From assembly GCF_000176135.1 (NCBI RefSeq), contig NZ_ACZN01000013.1, positions 62,001 to 126,000 of the forward strand: DNA of 64,000 nt. Direction: 5' to 3'. The notes below the pieces were generated by a model. It had not been told where the DNA came from, did no database searches, and was given only the letters and a program-made list of their open reading frames with translations. Shown piece after piece: positions 35,488-45,913 of this stretch (position 1 is the first letter of the stretch; each line of letters starts with the position of its first letter). This DNA is from Vibrio coralliilyticus ATCC BAA-450 (GTDB lineage Bacteria > Pseudomonadota > Gammaproteobacteria > Enterobacterales > Vibrionaceae). Both the position numbers and the translations under genes were made by a program.

Positions 35488-36867
35488 TTAAAGTTCGTCA
35501 AAGGCCTCGATCGCTTCTGATAACTTCTTCACGCCGTGAATCTGCATTCCCGGAATACCGCCTTTAGGCATATTTGCAGCCGGAACGATGGCCTTTTTAA
35601 AGCCATGTTTAAATGCTTCATTCAGCCTTTCCTGCCCGCTAGGCACCGGACGAATCTCTCCAGCAAGACCCACTTCACCAAAAATCACCACATCTTTTGG
35701 TAGTGCTCTATCTCTGAAGCTAGAAAGAAGTGCCATCACCAAAGCCAAATCGGCACTGGTTTCCGTTACTTTAACCCCACCAACCACATTCACAAACACA
35801 TCCTGATCCGCCATCTGCAGACCACCATGTTTATGTAAAACGGCCAACAACAGCGACAATCTATTTTGTTCAAGACCAACGGCAACACGTCGTGGGTTGG
35901 CCAACTGGGAGTAATCCACCAGTGCCTGAATTTCCACCAGCAGTGGACGAGTGCCTTCCCATACCACCATAACGGAGCTGCCTGAGGTCTCTTCCTCACC
36001 ACGAGAAAGAAAAATAGCTGAAGGGTTACTGACTTCTTTCAACCCCTGCCCTGTCATGGCGAACACGCCCAACTCATTCACAGCACCAAAACGGTTCTTG
36101 TGACTGCGAAGCGTTCTGAACCTACTATCTGTACCGCCATCAAGCAGCACAGAGCAATCGATGATGTGCTCAAGCACTTTAGGCCCAGCCAAGGTGCCAT
36201 CTTTAGTCACGTGGCCAACAATGAACACTGCGACATTATTTTGTTTAGCGTAACGGGTTAACGCGGTCGCTGACTCCCTTACTTGCGCCACACTGCCCGG
36301 CGAAGATTGAACATCCGCCACATGCATCACCTGAATCGAGTCAATCACTAAAATCTTTGGTTGTTCTTTTTCTGCAATCTGGCAAATTCGATCAACATTG
36401 GTTTCTGATAGCATTTTTAGATTGTCTTTAGGCAACCCCAGGCGGGAAGCTCTCATCGCAACCTGCTGAAGCGACTCTTCACCGGTGACATACAAAGTCG
36501 GCATCTGAGATGCTAAATAGCACATGGTCTGTAACAACAGCGTTGATTTACCTGCACCAGGGTTACCACCGATCAAAATCGCAGCTCCAGGAACAACGCC
36601 CCCACCAAGTACTCGGTCCAGCTCCTTAAAACCACTGGTAAAGCGCGGAACTTCCTGCAGATCGATGTCAGATAACGTCTGAACCTGAGTTTCACCTGAA
36701 TTTCCTGCGTAGCCAGTCAGTCGCTCGTTTCTTGCTGCCGCAGGGGATGCAGCTAGCCTGACCTCACTAATCGTATTCCATGCGCCACAAGCATTACATT
36801 GTCCCTGCCAACGTGGAAAATCCGCGCCACAGTCATTACATACGTATGCTCTTTTTGCCTTTGCCAT
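35488..36867 (-). CDS. radA: DNA repair protein RadA
   Basis: A 459-residue RecA-like ATPase that acts as a DnaB-type helicase in recombination and branch migration. Start at ATG 36867 (MAKAKRAYVCNDCG), set by GAGGTGAT just before it; an upstream ATG at 36906 is unlikely. Domains: zinc finger C-x2-C-x12-C-x2-C (residues 10-29), Walker A GGNPGAGKST near 85-95, Walker B region VIDSIQ, the RadA-specific KNRFG motif, and a C-terminal Lon-protease-like domain (GGVKVTETSADLALV). It is divergent from the double-PilZ gene. Confidence 0.95.
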   Translation of the reverse strand: MAKAKRAYVCNDCGADFPRWQGQCNACGAWNTISEVRLAASPAAARNERLTGYAGNSGETQVQTLSDIDLQEVPRFTSGFKELDRVLGGGVVPGAAILIGGNPGAGKSTLLLQTMCYLASQMPTLYVTGEESLQQVAMRASRLGLPKDNLKMLSETNVDRICQIAEKEQPKILVIDSIQVMHVADVQSSPGSVAQVRESATALTRYAKQNNVAVFIVGHVTKDGTLAGPKVLEHIIDCSVLLDGGTDSRFRTLRSHKNRFGAVNELGVFAMTGQGLKEVSNPSAIFLSRGEEETSGSSVMVVWEGTRPLLVEIQALVDYSQLANPRRVAVGLEQNRLSLLLAVLHKHGGLQMADQDVFVNVVGGVKVTETSADLALVMALLSSFRDRALPKDVVIFGEVGLAGEIRPVPSGQERLNEAFKHGFKKAIVPAANMPKGGIPGMQIHGVKKLSEAIEAFDEL

Positions 36868-37001
36868 ATCACCTCGGACCTGTATTTGTGACAATGCCGT
36901 TATCATTCGTCACCTATTCACCTTGATTCGGTGTAACATATCATTAAAGATCTTTATATCAAGGCCGATATTCAGAGTAAGGGACAAGCTAACAAAAATA
37001 T

Positions 37002-39347
37002 ATGCAGCAGCCAGAGATTTTATCTTTAGCAGAACGACTGATTCCTGCTTACAACTCCGATGATTTTGAATACCTTCTCGCCCAAATGACCGAAGGAGAG
37101 GCTCCATCGGTCAAAATTCTGGTTAAGATGGAACTTAACCGTGTGATGGCTCCCTGTACTAAAAGTGTTGACCTGCGCGGACGCGTCAAGGGCGAATGCC
37201 GTGAGTATGAACTCGATGGTGTCAAACATTGGCTAGACGACGTAGCTTTTAATGCTTACCACAAAAATACCCGTAAGTTTGGTGGCTATACCGAAGGCGT
37301 TTGGGAAGCACTGTGCAACACCCATAATAACTTTCGCGTCATGCAAAAACGTGGCAAACCACAAGGCATTGAGTTTTCAGAAAAAAGCACAGCCTACGAT
37401 GTTGAAGCGATTAACTTGGGTTACGACCTTAAGCGACGTGAAAACCGTCTAAAACTTTCCTCCCAAATTGAATTTCAGGTCAATAAAGACCAATTAGTCC
37501 ACGCCACAACCGTGGATATATCTCCCTCTGGCGCCAAATTTAAAGTACCTTCTGCCTTTAACTACAAACTTGGAGAAATCATTGCTGTTCGCTTTGTTGA
37601 GCTCGCGAAAAACAGTGAAGTAGAAGGATTGAACACTCCCATCAACTACCGAATTGTCGGTATCGATGAGTCCTATGAAAACGATGCAGTAAAATACCTA
37701 CGTCTGCTCAAGCTAGATGAAACAACAGTGGTCGAAGAGGTCATCGAAGACCAACTAAAAAATGACACCCAACGTTCCCGTCACGACAATCAAGACAAGG
37801 TCATCCGAGCACGTTCTAGGGGATACGAGCATACCTTCCTGAAACACACCTGCAATTTACCTGTATTCTTCAGTGGCAGTGAACTCAAATTGGCGTTGAT
37901 GACTGAAAACAACCAACCTATCTGGCAGTACTGGCAGGATGAACGCAATCAACAAGCCCTGACGACCTTATTTAACAAGGAAAGAATCGAGCACCTAACG
38001 AAGCCGGGCATGCGCGGCAGCAACAACGTGTTTTATTCATTCACTCATGAACATCAGGGAAAAACCTTGTTCTTCTCGATGATGATGCCAGAAGCCACCC
38101 GCCAAGTGCGCCAACTTTTCTGGCATGTTGGGGCGAAAAAAGAAAGCTGGCGCGCATTCCGCCTGCATGTTTTTGAGTTGTCAGACAGCGAACGAAGCGA
38201 GTTAGCCAATCACTCCACTGAGCTGGATTTTGACACCAAAACCTTGACTCATTGCGGTATCTTGCAGGAGCTTTCAACAGAGGCTACCAATCAAGATTAT
38301 CTGTTAACAGAAAAACCTCGCTTACCGAGCAGCGAGTTAAATCGCTTCCGCCATGCACGTAACCCGGAAAGCAATCCGGTTTGCCTCTATTTCGATGCAA
38401 AGTCTCGCCGCAAAGAACCTCGCTTTCAATTCCGTTCGCCAATAGAGATGACTTGTAATCAAAATATTGCCCATGCTGGTGTGACGCTTGATATATCAAA
38501 GCGTGGTATTAGTGTTGCGCTGACTTCTCCGAGTTCACTAAAAGCAGGGGAGATGTGTTCGGTTAACTTTAAAGAACTCAGCCTTTATGACAAAAAGCTC
38601 CCTCTCGATTGTGTGCCTTACTCGGTAGTTAGAATTTCCCCTGGAGGAAAACGTCTTCAGTTGGTGATGCAAGAAGACAGCAACACAATGCGTACCATCG
38701 CCTTTTTCGGCAAACTGATCGAGCATAATCAAGACAAGCTTATTGCCAAGAAAGAGTTATTGCCAAGTAACCTTTTGCTCGAAGGGCTGCATGACATCCT
38801 CTTGGATAAAATTGTCAGTTCTCCAATTTTCGTCGAAAAACGCGGAAAAAACCTCAAGCCTCGAGTTATTGGAGTCAATTTCCCTCTAGCTCCACACTTG
38901 GTCGTACTGGCAAAGCTTGGACAGGACGAGAATTTTTCTCTGGAACCTATTTATAAAGGTCACACTAATACCTTACTGGCACAACCGATGCGTCGCATAG
39001 ACGGTACACAGCCAAAATTTCAGGAAGTCTATTTGTCGATTTCTCAATTTGGCACACGGATTCAGTCATACGAGTCTAAATTGGTGAGTGAGTTTGACTC
39101 TCTTAAAGAGCGTGTGGCCTTTATTAAGAATGCCCAGTCTATGGGTGAGTTTTATGCCTTACGGGTATGCAGTGCCCCAGTATTTGATCCTATGAGTGCC
39201 CTACTGCAAGAAGATATTAAAGAGCTGGCACCAATCAGTATGCATCAGGCAAGAAGTTTGGAAAAAGAGATCAACGGCATAATGGGCTACGGCGAAATTA
39301 CCGATATTACAGAAGAAGTGTTGATTCGCCTTGAGCTGACAAAATAG
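37002..39347 (+). CDS. Large cytosolic protein with two PilZ domains (PlzC-like)
   Basis: A 781-residue cyclic-di-GMP effector candidate. PilZ domain 1 begins near residue 145 (RRENRLKL, then DISPSGAKF), and PilZ domain 2 near residue 467 (SRRKEPRFQF, then LDISKRGIS). Both keep the RxxxR and D/NxSxxG ligand motifs, so both could bind cyclic-di-GMP. The N-terminal 140 residues, the middle and the last 200 residues match no motif I know. Its place between radA and serB is that of V. cholerae PlzC, one of the five PilZ proteins there. No membrane segment is visible. Confidence 0.85.
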   Translation: MQQPEILSLAERLIPAYNSDDFEYLLAQMTEGEAPSVKILVKMELNRVMAPCTKSVDLRGRVKGECREYELDGVKHWLDDVAFNAYHKNTRKFGGYTEGVWEALCNTHNNFRVMQKRGKPQGIEFSEKSTAYDVEAINLGYDLKRRENRLKLSSQIEFQVNKDQLVHATTVDISPSGAKFKVPSAFNYKLGEIIAVRFVELAKNSEVEGLNTPINYRIVGIDESYENDAVKYLRLLKLDETTVVEEVIEDQLKNDTQRSRHDNQDKVIRARSRGYEHTFLKHTCNLPVFFSGSELKLALMTENNQPIWQYWQDERNQQALTTLFNKERIEHLTKPGMRGSNNVFYSFTHEHQGKTLFFSMMMPEATRQVRQLFWHVGAKKESWRAFRLHVFELSDSERSELANHSTELDFDTKTLTHCGILQELSTEATNQDYLLTEKPRLPSSELNRFRHARNPESNPVCLYFDAKSRRKEPRFQFRSPIEMTCNQNIAHAGVTLDISKRGISVALTSPSSLKAGEMCSVNFKELSLYDKKLPLDCVPYSVVRISPGGKRLQLVMQEDSNTMRTIAFFGKLIEHNQDKLIAKKELLPSNLLLEGLHDILLDKIVSSPIFVEKRGKNLKPRVIGVNFPLAPHLVVLAKLGQDENFSLEPIYKGHTNTLLAQPMRRIDGTQPKFQEVYLSISQFGTRIQSYESKLVSEFDSLKERVAFIKNAQSMGEFYALRVCSAPVFDPMSALLQEDIKELAPISMHQARSLEKEINGIMGYGEITDITEEVLIRLELTK

Positions 39348-39376
39348 AAAAGCGAGGGTACACCCTCGCTTTTTTT
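39348..39376. terminator. Terminator between the PilZ gene and serB
   Basis: AAAAGCGAGGG and CCCTCGCTTTT form an 11-base stem with loop TACA, then more T residues. Serves convergent genes. Confidence 0.9.
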
Positions 39377-39383
39377 GTGTTTG

Positions 39384-40364
39384 TTATGGTGCAGGCTTGA
39401 AGCTTATCTTCTTCTGTTTCACCAATGCCGCTGAAAGGATACACAAGACACCACCCAGTCCAGAATATCGCACCGCGGTTTGTGCCTGCTGCTCGACCTT
39501 AGGTTTGGCGTGATAAGCAATGCCCAAACCAGCAGCTGACATCATAACGAGATCGTTCGCGCCATCTCCAACTGCTATGGTATTGTGTGGTTCAATCTCA
39601 TATTTCTCCGCCAGTTCTTCAAGAATATCCGCTTTGGTTTGTGCAGAAACCACATCACCCAGCACCTTACCAGTCAGCTTACCGTCAATGATTTCCAGCT
39701 GATTGGATTGAGCATGGTCGAGCTTCAACGTCTCCTTGAGGTAGTCGGAGAAATAAGTAAATCCACCAGAAGCAATCGCCGTTTTCCAGCCAAACTGATG
39801 CAAGGTATGTACAAGCTCAGGCAAATCTGGCATCAGGGGAAGTTCATTGCGGACACTGGATAAAATGCTTTCATCCGCTCCAGTCAGCGCCGCAACTCGC
39901 TGGCGTAGGCTTTGTTCAAAGTCGAGCTCACCCTGCATGGCTCGCTCGGTCACTTCGGAGACTTCTTCACCAACTCCCGCCAGTTTGGCGATTTCATCAA
40001 TGCATTCAATCTGAATAGCGGTCGAGTCCATATCCATGACAATCAAGCCAGGTTTCGATAGATCTGGCAGATCGTTCAGCGGCGCATAATCAAGCTCAAT
40101 ACCTTGAAGGATTTTCTCGTGTTCCGCTGTCAACTCACCTTGCATCAGGGCTACTTCATATTGACCAACCTTCCACACATCAACGACTGCGTTATAGCAG
40201 CCAGTAAAAAAGTCGATATCTTCAAACAGTTTTGGCGACAAATATTTCGCAAACACAATCCAATTTGCTTTGGCTTTGTCGAAATTGTTCGCTAAGCGCG
40301 TTTCTGGCAGTCGGTTATAAAGTGATGTATGCCTTTGAATAGAAAGAGTCTTAAACGTTTCCAT
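39384..40364 (-). CDS. serB: Phosphoserine phosphatase
   Basis: A 326-residue HAD-family enzyme that makes L-serine from O-phosphoserine. Start at ATG 40364 (METFKTLSIQ) with AGGA nine bases upstream; the ATG at 40373 touches that AGGA. Residues 1-100 form an ACT-like domain. The catalytic core has MDMDSTAIQIECIDE (nucleophile aspartate), ASGGFTYF, and GDGANDLVMMSAAG. Divergent from smp, the conserved partner in enterobacteria. Confidence 0.95.
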   Translation of the reverse strand: METFKTLSIQRHTSLYNRLPETRLANNFDKAKANWIVFAKYLSPKLFEDIDFFTGCYNAVVDVWKVGQYEVALMQGELTAEHEKILQGIELDYAPLNDLPDLSKPGLIVMDMDSTAIQIECIDEIAKLAGVGEEVSEVTERAMQGELDFEQSLRQRVAALTGADESILSSVRNELPLMPDLPELVHTLHQFGWKTAIASGGFTYFSDYLKETLKLDHAQSNQLEIIDGKLTGKVLGDVVSAQTKADILEELAEKYEIEPHNTIAVGDGANDLVMMSAAGLGIAYHAKPKVEQQAQTAVRYSGLGGVLCILSAALVKQKKISFKPAP

Positions 40365-40467
40365 GTAAATCATTCCTAAAAAATCTCCTCACACGTTAAC
40401 CTATTGCAATTTAGCAGCGCAAGTATCAATATGCTCTATAGCAAAATTAACCTCGGTTTGGGTGTGT

Positions 40468-41070
40468 ATGGAATCCTCTCTGTTTTCATTTCGTATGGCC
40501 GTAAGAGCACTCGCCATTCTTTCCCTGATTGCCATGGTGGCAGTTATCGGCGTCAACAGCGTTAAAATTACAAAAGGTAATGAGCAGATTCAGAAAAATC
40601 AGCTGGAAACGCTGATTAAAGTTCTGGTATCGCAAGCCTCATTATCTGCAGGCGATATGATCGTCAATCAAGACCAAGAGCGATTATTGAAGCTGACGAA
40701 CCAGTTAGCTCAAGATAATTTGGTGTTTGATGCCACCATTTACGATGCGGAAGGTATTCGTTTAGCATCCAGCGATAAAGGCAAAAGTGTGCGCGAAATT
40801 CTTGGTTTAGATACGCCGCTTGAAACCGCTCGGATCGGTAAACAGCAACTTGTCGAGCCAATTATGCACGATAACTCTGTTCTTGGTTTTGTACGCATTA
40901 CTTTTGAAACAGGTAAAGTAACCGCGTTCTCCGATCATTATTACCGCAAAAGTGATCGCTATATGTATACCATGGTTGGGATGAGCTTTATTGCGGGTTT
41001 ATTGCTTGCGGTCGTCATTCGTCGAAAGCCAAAGAAAAAAGGCGAAAACCTGCTGTTAAAAGATATGTAG
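40468..41070 (+). CDS. smp: Smp/YtjB (AhpA) family membrane protein
   Basis: A 200-residue inner-membrane protein with a membrane helix near residues 9-31 and another near 165-185, and a periplasmic domain between (about 35-160). The C-terminus is very basic (RRKPKKKGE). It belongs to the Smp/YtjB family, whose genes pair with serB and radA in E. coli; the linkage holds here. Function is not known. ATG 40468 is preferred over a GTG two codons upstream. Confidence 0.8.
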   Translation: MESSLFSFRMAVRALAILSLIAMVAVIGVNSVKITKGNEQIQKNQLETLIKVLVSQASLSAGDMIVNQDQERLLKLTNQLAQDNLVFDATIYDAEGIRLASSDKGKSVREILGLDTPLETARIGKQQLVEPIMHDNSVLGFVRITFETGKVTAFSDHYYRKSDRYMYTMVGMSFIAGLLLAVVIRRKPKKKGENLLLKDM

Positions 41071-41077
41071 AGCGATA

Positions 41078-41112
41078 AAGAAAGGGTTGACCCATTAGGT
41101 CAACCCTTTCTT
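41078..41112. terminator. Bidirectional terminator between smp and deoD
   Basis: AAGAAAGGGTTGACC (41078-41092) and GGTCAACCCTTTCTT (41098-41112) are perfect 15-base arms with a five-base loop. Confidence 0.92.
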
Positions 41113-41151
41113 GTTCGTACGGTTGCACTAGCTCAGATAGCCAACAGCATC

Positions 41152-41871
41152 TTACGCTTCATCACCAAGTAGAACCGAGTCTAGGGCAACGATCATCATG
41201 TCATTGAAAGTCGTCTGACGCTCGTCCGACGTAGTCTGCTCGCCCGTTTTGATGTGATCAGATACAGTACAGATAGTCAGAGCTTTCGCACCGTACTCAG
41301 CACAAACGCCGTAGATACCAGCCGCTTCCATTTCAACACCAACAATACCGTACTTGTCCATTACATCGAACATTTCTGGATCTGGCGTATAGAACAGTTC
41401 CGCGGAAAACAGGTTACCGACTTTCACTTCGATACCACGTGCTTTAGCCGCCTCTTCTGCTGCTCGAACCATCTTGTAGTCAGCAATAGCAGCAAAGTCA
41501 TGGCCTTTAAAGCGAATGCGATTTACTTTAGAGTCAGTACAAGCGCCCATACCAATCACAACATCACGTACTTTGATGTCTTCGCTAACTGCACCACAGC
41601 TACCTACACGGATGATTTTCTTCACACCGTAGTCTTTAATCAGCTCAGTAGCATAGATTGAACAAGATGGGATACCCATACCGTGGCCCATCACAGACAC
41701 TTTACGACCTTTGTAAGTTCCTGTGAAACCGAACATATTACGTACATCACAGACCTGAACGACATCTTCTAGGAAGGTTTCTGCAATGTACTTCGCGCGT
41801 AGCGGGTCACCTGGCATAAGAACGACATCTGCGAATGCACCCGTTTCAGCATTAATATGTGGAGTTGCCAT
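41152..41871 (-). CDS. deoD: Purine nucleoside phosphorylase (DeoD type)
   Basis: A 239-residue hexameric-type phosphorylase that splits purine (deoxy)nucleosides into base and (deoxy)ribose-1-phosphate. Motifs: [16 protein letters not shown] (phosphate binding), [20 protein letters not shown], and [12 protein letters not shown] near residue 180. The conserved SDHIKTGEQ follows. It is the last gene of deoCABD. Confidence 0.97.
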   Translation of the reverse strand: MATPHINAETGAFADVVLMPGDPLRAKYIAETFLEDVVQVCDVRNMFGFTGTYKGRKVSVMGHGMGIPSCSIYATELIKDYGVKKIIRVGSCGAVSEDIKVRDVVIGMGACTDSKVNRIRFKGHDFAAIADYKMVRAAEEAAKARGIEVKVGNLFSAELFYTPDPEMFDVMDKYGIVGVEMEAAGIYGVCAEYGAKALTICTVSDHIKTGEQTTSDERQTTFNDMMIVALDSVLLGDEA

Positions 41872-41905
41872 GTCTGTTAATTCCTTAACTAAGTTAAATG
41901 TTGTC

Positions 41906-41926
41906 AGAGAGGTGGTTTACCTCTCT
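41906..41926 (-). other. Intercistronic hairpin deoB-deoD
   Basis: AGAGAGGT (41906-41913) and ACCTCTCT (41919-41926) form a perfect eight-base stem with a five-base loop. No T-run follows, so it is not a typical terminator. It lies 35 bases before the deoD start. Confidence 0.55.
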
Positions 41927-41936
41927 AACTCTCTCA

Positions 41937-43157
41937 TTACAAAAAGTTTTTACCGTAATCCATTGGTGAAGTACCAAAGTACGTCGCTAATGATTGACCA
42001 ATATCCGCAAAAGACTCACGCAGGCCTAGAGAACCAGCTGGCACTTTCTGACCATAAACGATCACAGGGATGTGTTCACGTGTGTGGTCAGTACCTGGCC
42101 AAGTTGGGTCACAACCGTGGTCGGCCGTCAGGATTAGAACATCGTCCTCCTCCATCAGCTCCATCACTTCATGGATACGACCATCGAAGTACTCAAGCGC
42201 AGCAGCATAGCCAGCTACGTCACGGCGGTGACCATAGGCAGAATCAAAATCAACAAAGTTTGTGAAGACGATAGTATTGTCGCCCGCTTCTTTTATTGCC
42301 TCTTTTGTAGCTTCAAAGAGCGCTGGAATACCTGTTGCTTTAGTCTTCTTGGTGATACCACAGCCAGCGTAAATGTCAGAGATCTTACCGATCGAGTGAA
42401 CTTCACCGCCCTTCTCCTCAACAAGCTTCTGTAGAATCGTCGCTGAAGGTGGCTCAACAGACAGATCGCGGCGATTACCTGTACGCTCAAACTGGCCTTT
42501 ACCCGGGCCAATGAATGGGCGAGCGATAACACGGCCGATGTTGTAGTCTTCAAGCTCTTCGCGTGCGATCTGACAAAGCTCAAGCAAACGATCTAGGCCG
42601 AAGGTTTCTTCATGGCAAGCGATCTGGAATACCGAATCCGCCGACGTATAGAAGATAGGTTGCCCTGTCTTCATATGCTCTTCACCAAGATCATCCAGTA
42701 CCTGAGTGCCCGACGCATGGCAGTTACCAAGGAAACCGTCTAGACCAGCACGCTCAAGAATGCGATCTGTCAGCTCTTTCGGGAAGCTGTTGGCTTTATC
42801 GGTGAAGTAGCCCCAGTCAAACAGAACCGGAACACCAGCAATTTCCCAGTGGCCTGACGGCGTGTCTTTACCTGAAGATAGCTCGGCAGCATGGCCGTAA
42901 GCACCAATGATCTCCGCCTCAGTATCCAAACCTGGCGCAAAGCGACCCGTTGATTCTTTGTGGGCCATTGCTAAACCAAGCTTTGACAGATTAGGCAACG
43001 TCAGTGGCCCTTTACGATCAGCGTTGTCCGCTAGACCTTTATCACATTGGTCTGCGATATGGCCCAGAGTGTCTGAACCAACATCACCAAATTTCTCAGC
43101 GTCTGCTGTCTCACCGATTCCAAAAGAATCCAGTACTAATATAAATGCTCTTTTCAT
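41937..43157 (-). CDS. deoB: Phosphopentomutase
   Basis: A 406-residue alkaline-phosphatase-superfamily mutase that interconverts (deoxy)ribose-1- and 5-phosphate. Di-metal and phosphothreonine sites are visible: [13 protein letters not shown] at the N-terminus, [14 protein letters not shown] near 95-108 carrying the phosphorylated threonine, and [18 protein letters not shown] near 345-362. It begins [10 protein letters not shown] after GAGGAAGAGCA. It links the two phosphorylases to the aldolase step. Confidence 0.97.
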   Translation of the reverse strand: MKRAFILVLDSFGIGETADAEKFGDVGSDTLGHIADQCDKGLADNADRKGPLTLPNLSKLGLAMAHKESTGRFAPGLDTEAEIIGAYGHAAELSSGKDTPSGHWEIAGVPVLFDWGYFTDKANSFPKELTDRILERAGLDGFLGNCHASGTQVLDDLGEEHMKTGQPIFYTSADSVFQIACHEETFGLDRLLELCQIAREELEDYNIGRVIARPFIGPGKGQFERTGNRRDLSVEPPSATILQKLVEEKGGEVHSIGKISDIYAGCGITKKTKATGIPALFEATKEAIKEAGDNTIVFTNFVDFDSAYGHRRDVAGYAAALEYFDGRIHEVMELMEEDDVLILTADHGCDPTWPGTDHTREHIPVIVYGQKVPAGSLGLRESFADIGQSLATYFGTSPMDYGKNFL

Positions 43158-43168
43158 TGCTCTTCCTC

Positions 43169-43203
43169 AGGCCCACCGGTAATCATTTTTATATGGCGGG
43201 CCT
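43169..43203 (-). other. Intercistronic hairpin deoA-deoB
   Basis: AGGCCCACC (43169-43177) pairs with GGCGGGCCT (43195-43203), eight Watson-Crick pairs and one wobble, with a 17-base loop. It ends 11 bases before the deoB ATG and therefore partly covers its ribosome-binding region. Confidence 0.5.
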
Positions 43204-43218
43204 TAGTGTAATTTTTGA

Positions 43219-44547
43219 TTAAACGTCTTCTGCGCGGATCTGACGATAAACCTCAGGCGTTGGAGTATACTCACCGCCGATAGTAATAGCCTGCTTCAGC
43301 GCTTCAGCCGCTTCAAGCCATTGCTCTTCACTACGTGCATGAATCACGGCCAGTGGTTTGTCACTCGATGCTTTTTCACCAAGGCGGATAAACCCGTCAA
43401 AACCCACAGCATAGTCAATTTCGTCTGTTGCAACACGGCGACCGCCACCCATGGAGACAACCGCCATACCGATTGCACGAGTGTCCATTGCCGATACCAC
43501 ACCGTCCTCATCAGCGAAGACTGGTTTAATGATTTCTGCTTTTTCCAGATAGTTTTCGTAGTTTTCAACAAAATCGGCCGGGCCACCTAGGCCTGCGACC
43601 ATCTTGCCAAAGCACTGAGCAGCTTTACCGTTATCCAAAACTTCCATCAGTTTGGCGCGTGCATCTTCTGTGTCGTCAGCCAGTTTAGCCAACACCAACA
43701 TTTCTGCACATGACGCCATCGTAACTTCAAGTAAACGAGGGTTGCGGTATTCACCCGTCAGAAACTGAACTGCTTCACGTACTTCGACTGCGTTACCCGC
43801 GGAAGAAGCCAGAACTTGGTTCATGTCAGTTAGGATAGCTGTTGTCTTGGTACCTGCGCCGTTTGCTACTGCTACGATAGATTTAGCGAGCTCTTCAGAT
43901 GCTTCATAGGTTGGCATGAATGCGCCAGAACCCACTTTCACATCCATAACCAATGACTCAAGACCAGCAGCGAGTTTCTTAGACAGGATTGAAGCCGTGA
44001 TCAGTGAAATGTTGTCAACCGTCGCGGTAATGTCGCGGGTTGCGTAAACACGCTTATCGGCTGGCGCTAAGTCGCCTGTTTGACCAATGATGGCAACACC
44101 TGCGTCTTTCGTGACATCACCGAACACTTCATTGGTTGGCGTGATGTTGTAGCCGGGAATCGACTCCAATTTATCTAGCGTACCGCCAGTATGGCCAAGA
44201 CCTCGGCCAGAGATCATTGGAACAAAACCGCCACATGCCGCGACCATTGGGCCAAGCATCAATGACGTCACGTCACCAACACCACCTGTTGAATGCTTAT
44301 CTACAATTGGACCGCCAAATTCTTTATGGCTCCAGTCGATAACCATACCGGAATCACGCATCGCACACGTCAGCGCAATACGCTCTGGCATTGTCATTTC
44401 ATTGAAAAAGATAGCCATCGCAAAGGCTGCGATTTGACCTTCAGAAACGGTGTTTTTAGCCACACCTTGGATAAAGAAATTGATTTCGTCGGCAGTCAGG
44501 ACTTCGCCGTCGCGTTTTTTACGAATGATTTCTTGAGGTAAATACAT
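43219..44547 (-). CDS. deoA: Thymidine phosphorylase
   Basis: A 442-residue enzyme of the NP-II family that splits thymidine to thymine and deoxyribose-1-phosphate. Start at ATG 44547 ([14 protein letters not shown]), fixed by GGGAGGAAC just upstream; the longer frame to 44568 is not used. Motifs: [10 protein letters not shown] (phosphate loop), [16 protein letters not shown] (the family signature), and [17 protein letters not shown]. Length is within one or two residues of E. coli DeoA (440). Confidence 0.97.
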   Translation of the reverse strand: MYLPQEIIRKKRDGEVLTADEINFFIQGVAKNTVSEGQIAAFAMAIFFNEMTMPERIALTCAMRDSGMVIDWSHKEFGGPIVDKHSTGGVGDVTSLMLGPMVAACGGFVPMISGRGLGHTGGTLDKLESIPGYNITPTNEVFGDVTKDAGVAIIGQTGDLAPADKRVYATRDITATVDNISLITASILSKKLAAGLESLVMDVKVGSGAFMPTYEASEELAKSIVAVANGAGTKTTAILTDMNQVLASSAGNAVEVREAVQFLTGEYRNPRLLEVTMASCAEMLVLAKLADDTEDARAKLMEVLDNGKAAQCFGKMVAGLGGPADFVENYENYLEKAEIIKPVFADEDGVVSAMDTRAIGMAVVSMGGGRRVATDEIDYAVGFDGFIRLGEKASSDKPLAVIHARSEEQWLEAAEALKQAITIGGEYTPTPEVYRQIRAEDV

Positions 44548-44590
44548 TAGTTCCTCCCACACAAACAAGGTGGTTAGTAGAGTAAAAGGT

Positions 44591-44618
44591 AATGTGGTGA
44601 GCTTTCGCTCACCACATT
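44591..44618 (-). other. Strong intercistronic hairpin deoC-deoA
   Basis: AATGTGGTGAGC (44591-44602) and GCTCACCACATT (44607-44618) form a perfect 12-base stem. Read on the mRNA strand the loop is GAAA, a GNRA tetraloop. The flank lacks a T-run. This may stabilise or separate the deoC and deoA messages. Confidence 0.7.
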
Positions 44619-44629
44619 CAGACTTTTAA

Positions 44630-45406
44630 TTAGTACGCTGCAGGGTCTGCAGTTTCGTCTGTTACTTCTAATGTATTTAGTAGGTTAGTTAGCAGGCTTG
44701 ACGCACCGAAACGGTAATGACGAGCATCAACCCAGTTGTCGCCCAAAATCTCATCAGCCATTGCTAGATACGCTGCTGCATCTTCAGCCGTGCGTACACC
44801 ACCTGCTGGTTTGAAACCAACAGATTCTGCAACATTCATATCACGAATAACTTCTAGCATCATGCGTGCATATTCAGGTGTTGCATTGACTGGCACTTTA
44901 CCCGTTGAAGTCTTAATGAAGTCAGCGCCTGCTTTGATTGAAATTTCAGAGGCTTTCTTAATTAGTGCTTCTTCTTTCAGCTCACCGGTTTCGATGATAA
45001 CTTTCAGAAGAATGTCACCACACGCTGCTTTACATTGCTTAACGAGCTCGAAGCCTACTTCCTCGTTACCTGCCATTAGAGCACGGTATGGGAATACAAC
45101 GTCCACTTCATCCGCACCGTAAGCAACGGCCGCTTTAGTTTCAGCAACAGCGATATCAATATCGTCATTACCGTGTGGGAAGTTCGTTACTGTCGCAATA
45201 CGAACGTCTGGTGTACCTTGCTCGCGAAGTGTCTTCTTAGCAATAGGAATAAAGCGAGGATAAATACAGATCGCAGCTGTGTTTCCGACAGCTGATTTTG
45301 CGTCATGACATAGTGAGATCACTTTTGCATCAGTGTCATCATCATTTAGCGTAGTAAGATCCATAAGTTTAAGTGCACGTAGTGCTGCTGCTTTTAAATC
45401 GCTCAT
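44630..45406 (-). CDS. deoC: Deoxyribose-phosphate aldolase
   Basis: A 258-residue class I aldolase that cleaves deoxyribose-5-phosphate to acetaldehyde and glyceraldehyde-3-phosphate. The Schiff-base lysine is K165 in [10 protein letters not shown]. Other motifs: [18 protein letters not shown], and FKPAGGVRT near the C-terminus. It is the first gene of deoCABD. In E. coli the operon is repressed by DeoR and CytR and activated by CRP. Confidence 0.97.
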   Translation of the reverse strand: MSDLKAAALRALKLMDLTTLNDDDTDAKVISLCHDAKSAVGNTAAICIYPRFIPIAKKTLREQGTPDVRIATVTNFPHGNDDIDIAVAETKAAVAYGADEVDVVFPYRALMAGNEEVGFELVKQCKAACGDILLKVIIETGELKEEALIKKASEISIKAGADFIKTSTGKVPVNATPEYARMMLEVIRDMNVAESVGFKPAGGVRTAEDAAAYLAMADEILGDNWVDARHYRFGASSLLTNLLNTLEVTDETADPAAY

Positions 45407-45671
45407 TTCTATCTCCGATCAATATTCATAAAATTATCTGCTCAACCCAATGTAGGTTGTACAGTCATTAATGAACGGACTTGGTTCCCTGAAGACTTAG
45501 GAACAAACAGCGAATTTGCCCCCAATTGCTATCCTTGTCACCGCACAGTACCAGTTTGGTCTATGGCACAACAATCTGCGATTGCGGTGTCTAACGGTAT
45601 CTGTAGCCGATTGCCCAATGTTCTGACATCGCTACAACTAGCACCAATCATACTCCTTGTATTAACGGGCG
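45407..45671. other. deoC upstream region
   Basis: 265 bp. Carries the presumed deo promoter and a short inverted repeat, GTTCC (45484-45488) and GGAAC (45500-45504). I find no full CRP core. CytR or DeoR sites cannot be assigned with confidence. Confidence 0.35.
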
Positions 45672-45842
45672 CTAGCTAAAAAACTTTTCAATAATCCATT
45701 GATAAGTCACACCACCAAGATAAACCCCAACGATTCCCATAACGCCAGCTAGTGCAGGCGGTGCAGGAATGGGCAACTTAATGGCAGAAAACAGGACTCC
45801 AACGACAAAGCCCGCAAGGGCTGCGAGGAAAACTTCATTCAT
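45672..45842 (-). CDS. XapX domain protein (DUF1427)
   Basis: A 56-residue membrane protein. ATG 45842 (MNEVFLAALAGFVVGVLFS) is chosen; the longer frame from 45875 lacks a Shine-Dalgarno sequence. Two short hydrophobic segments flank LPIPAPPALAGVMGIVG, the XapX signature. Such proteins are found near xanthosine, purine or nucleoside genes in many proteobacteria but have no proven function. Here it lies between the deo operon and nupC, in the same direction as both, which supports a link with nucleoside uptake. Confidence 0.85.
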   Translation of the reverse strand: MNEVFLAALAGFVVGVLFSAIKLPIPAPPALAGVMGIVGVYLGGVTYQWIIEKFFS

Positions 45843-45913
45843 GAGTTTTACCCTACTCTCTATATTTACATACATTATAGATATTCGTCGCAGAACTGTA
45901 GTGGCTCATAGAG

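Noticed and set aside
36910..37107. 65-codon minus-strand frame upstream of radA
   Set aside because: Overlaps the start of the PilZ gene antisense; no protein-like features.
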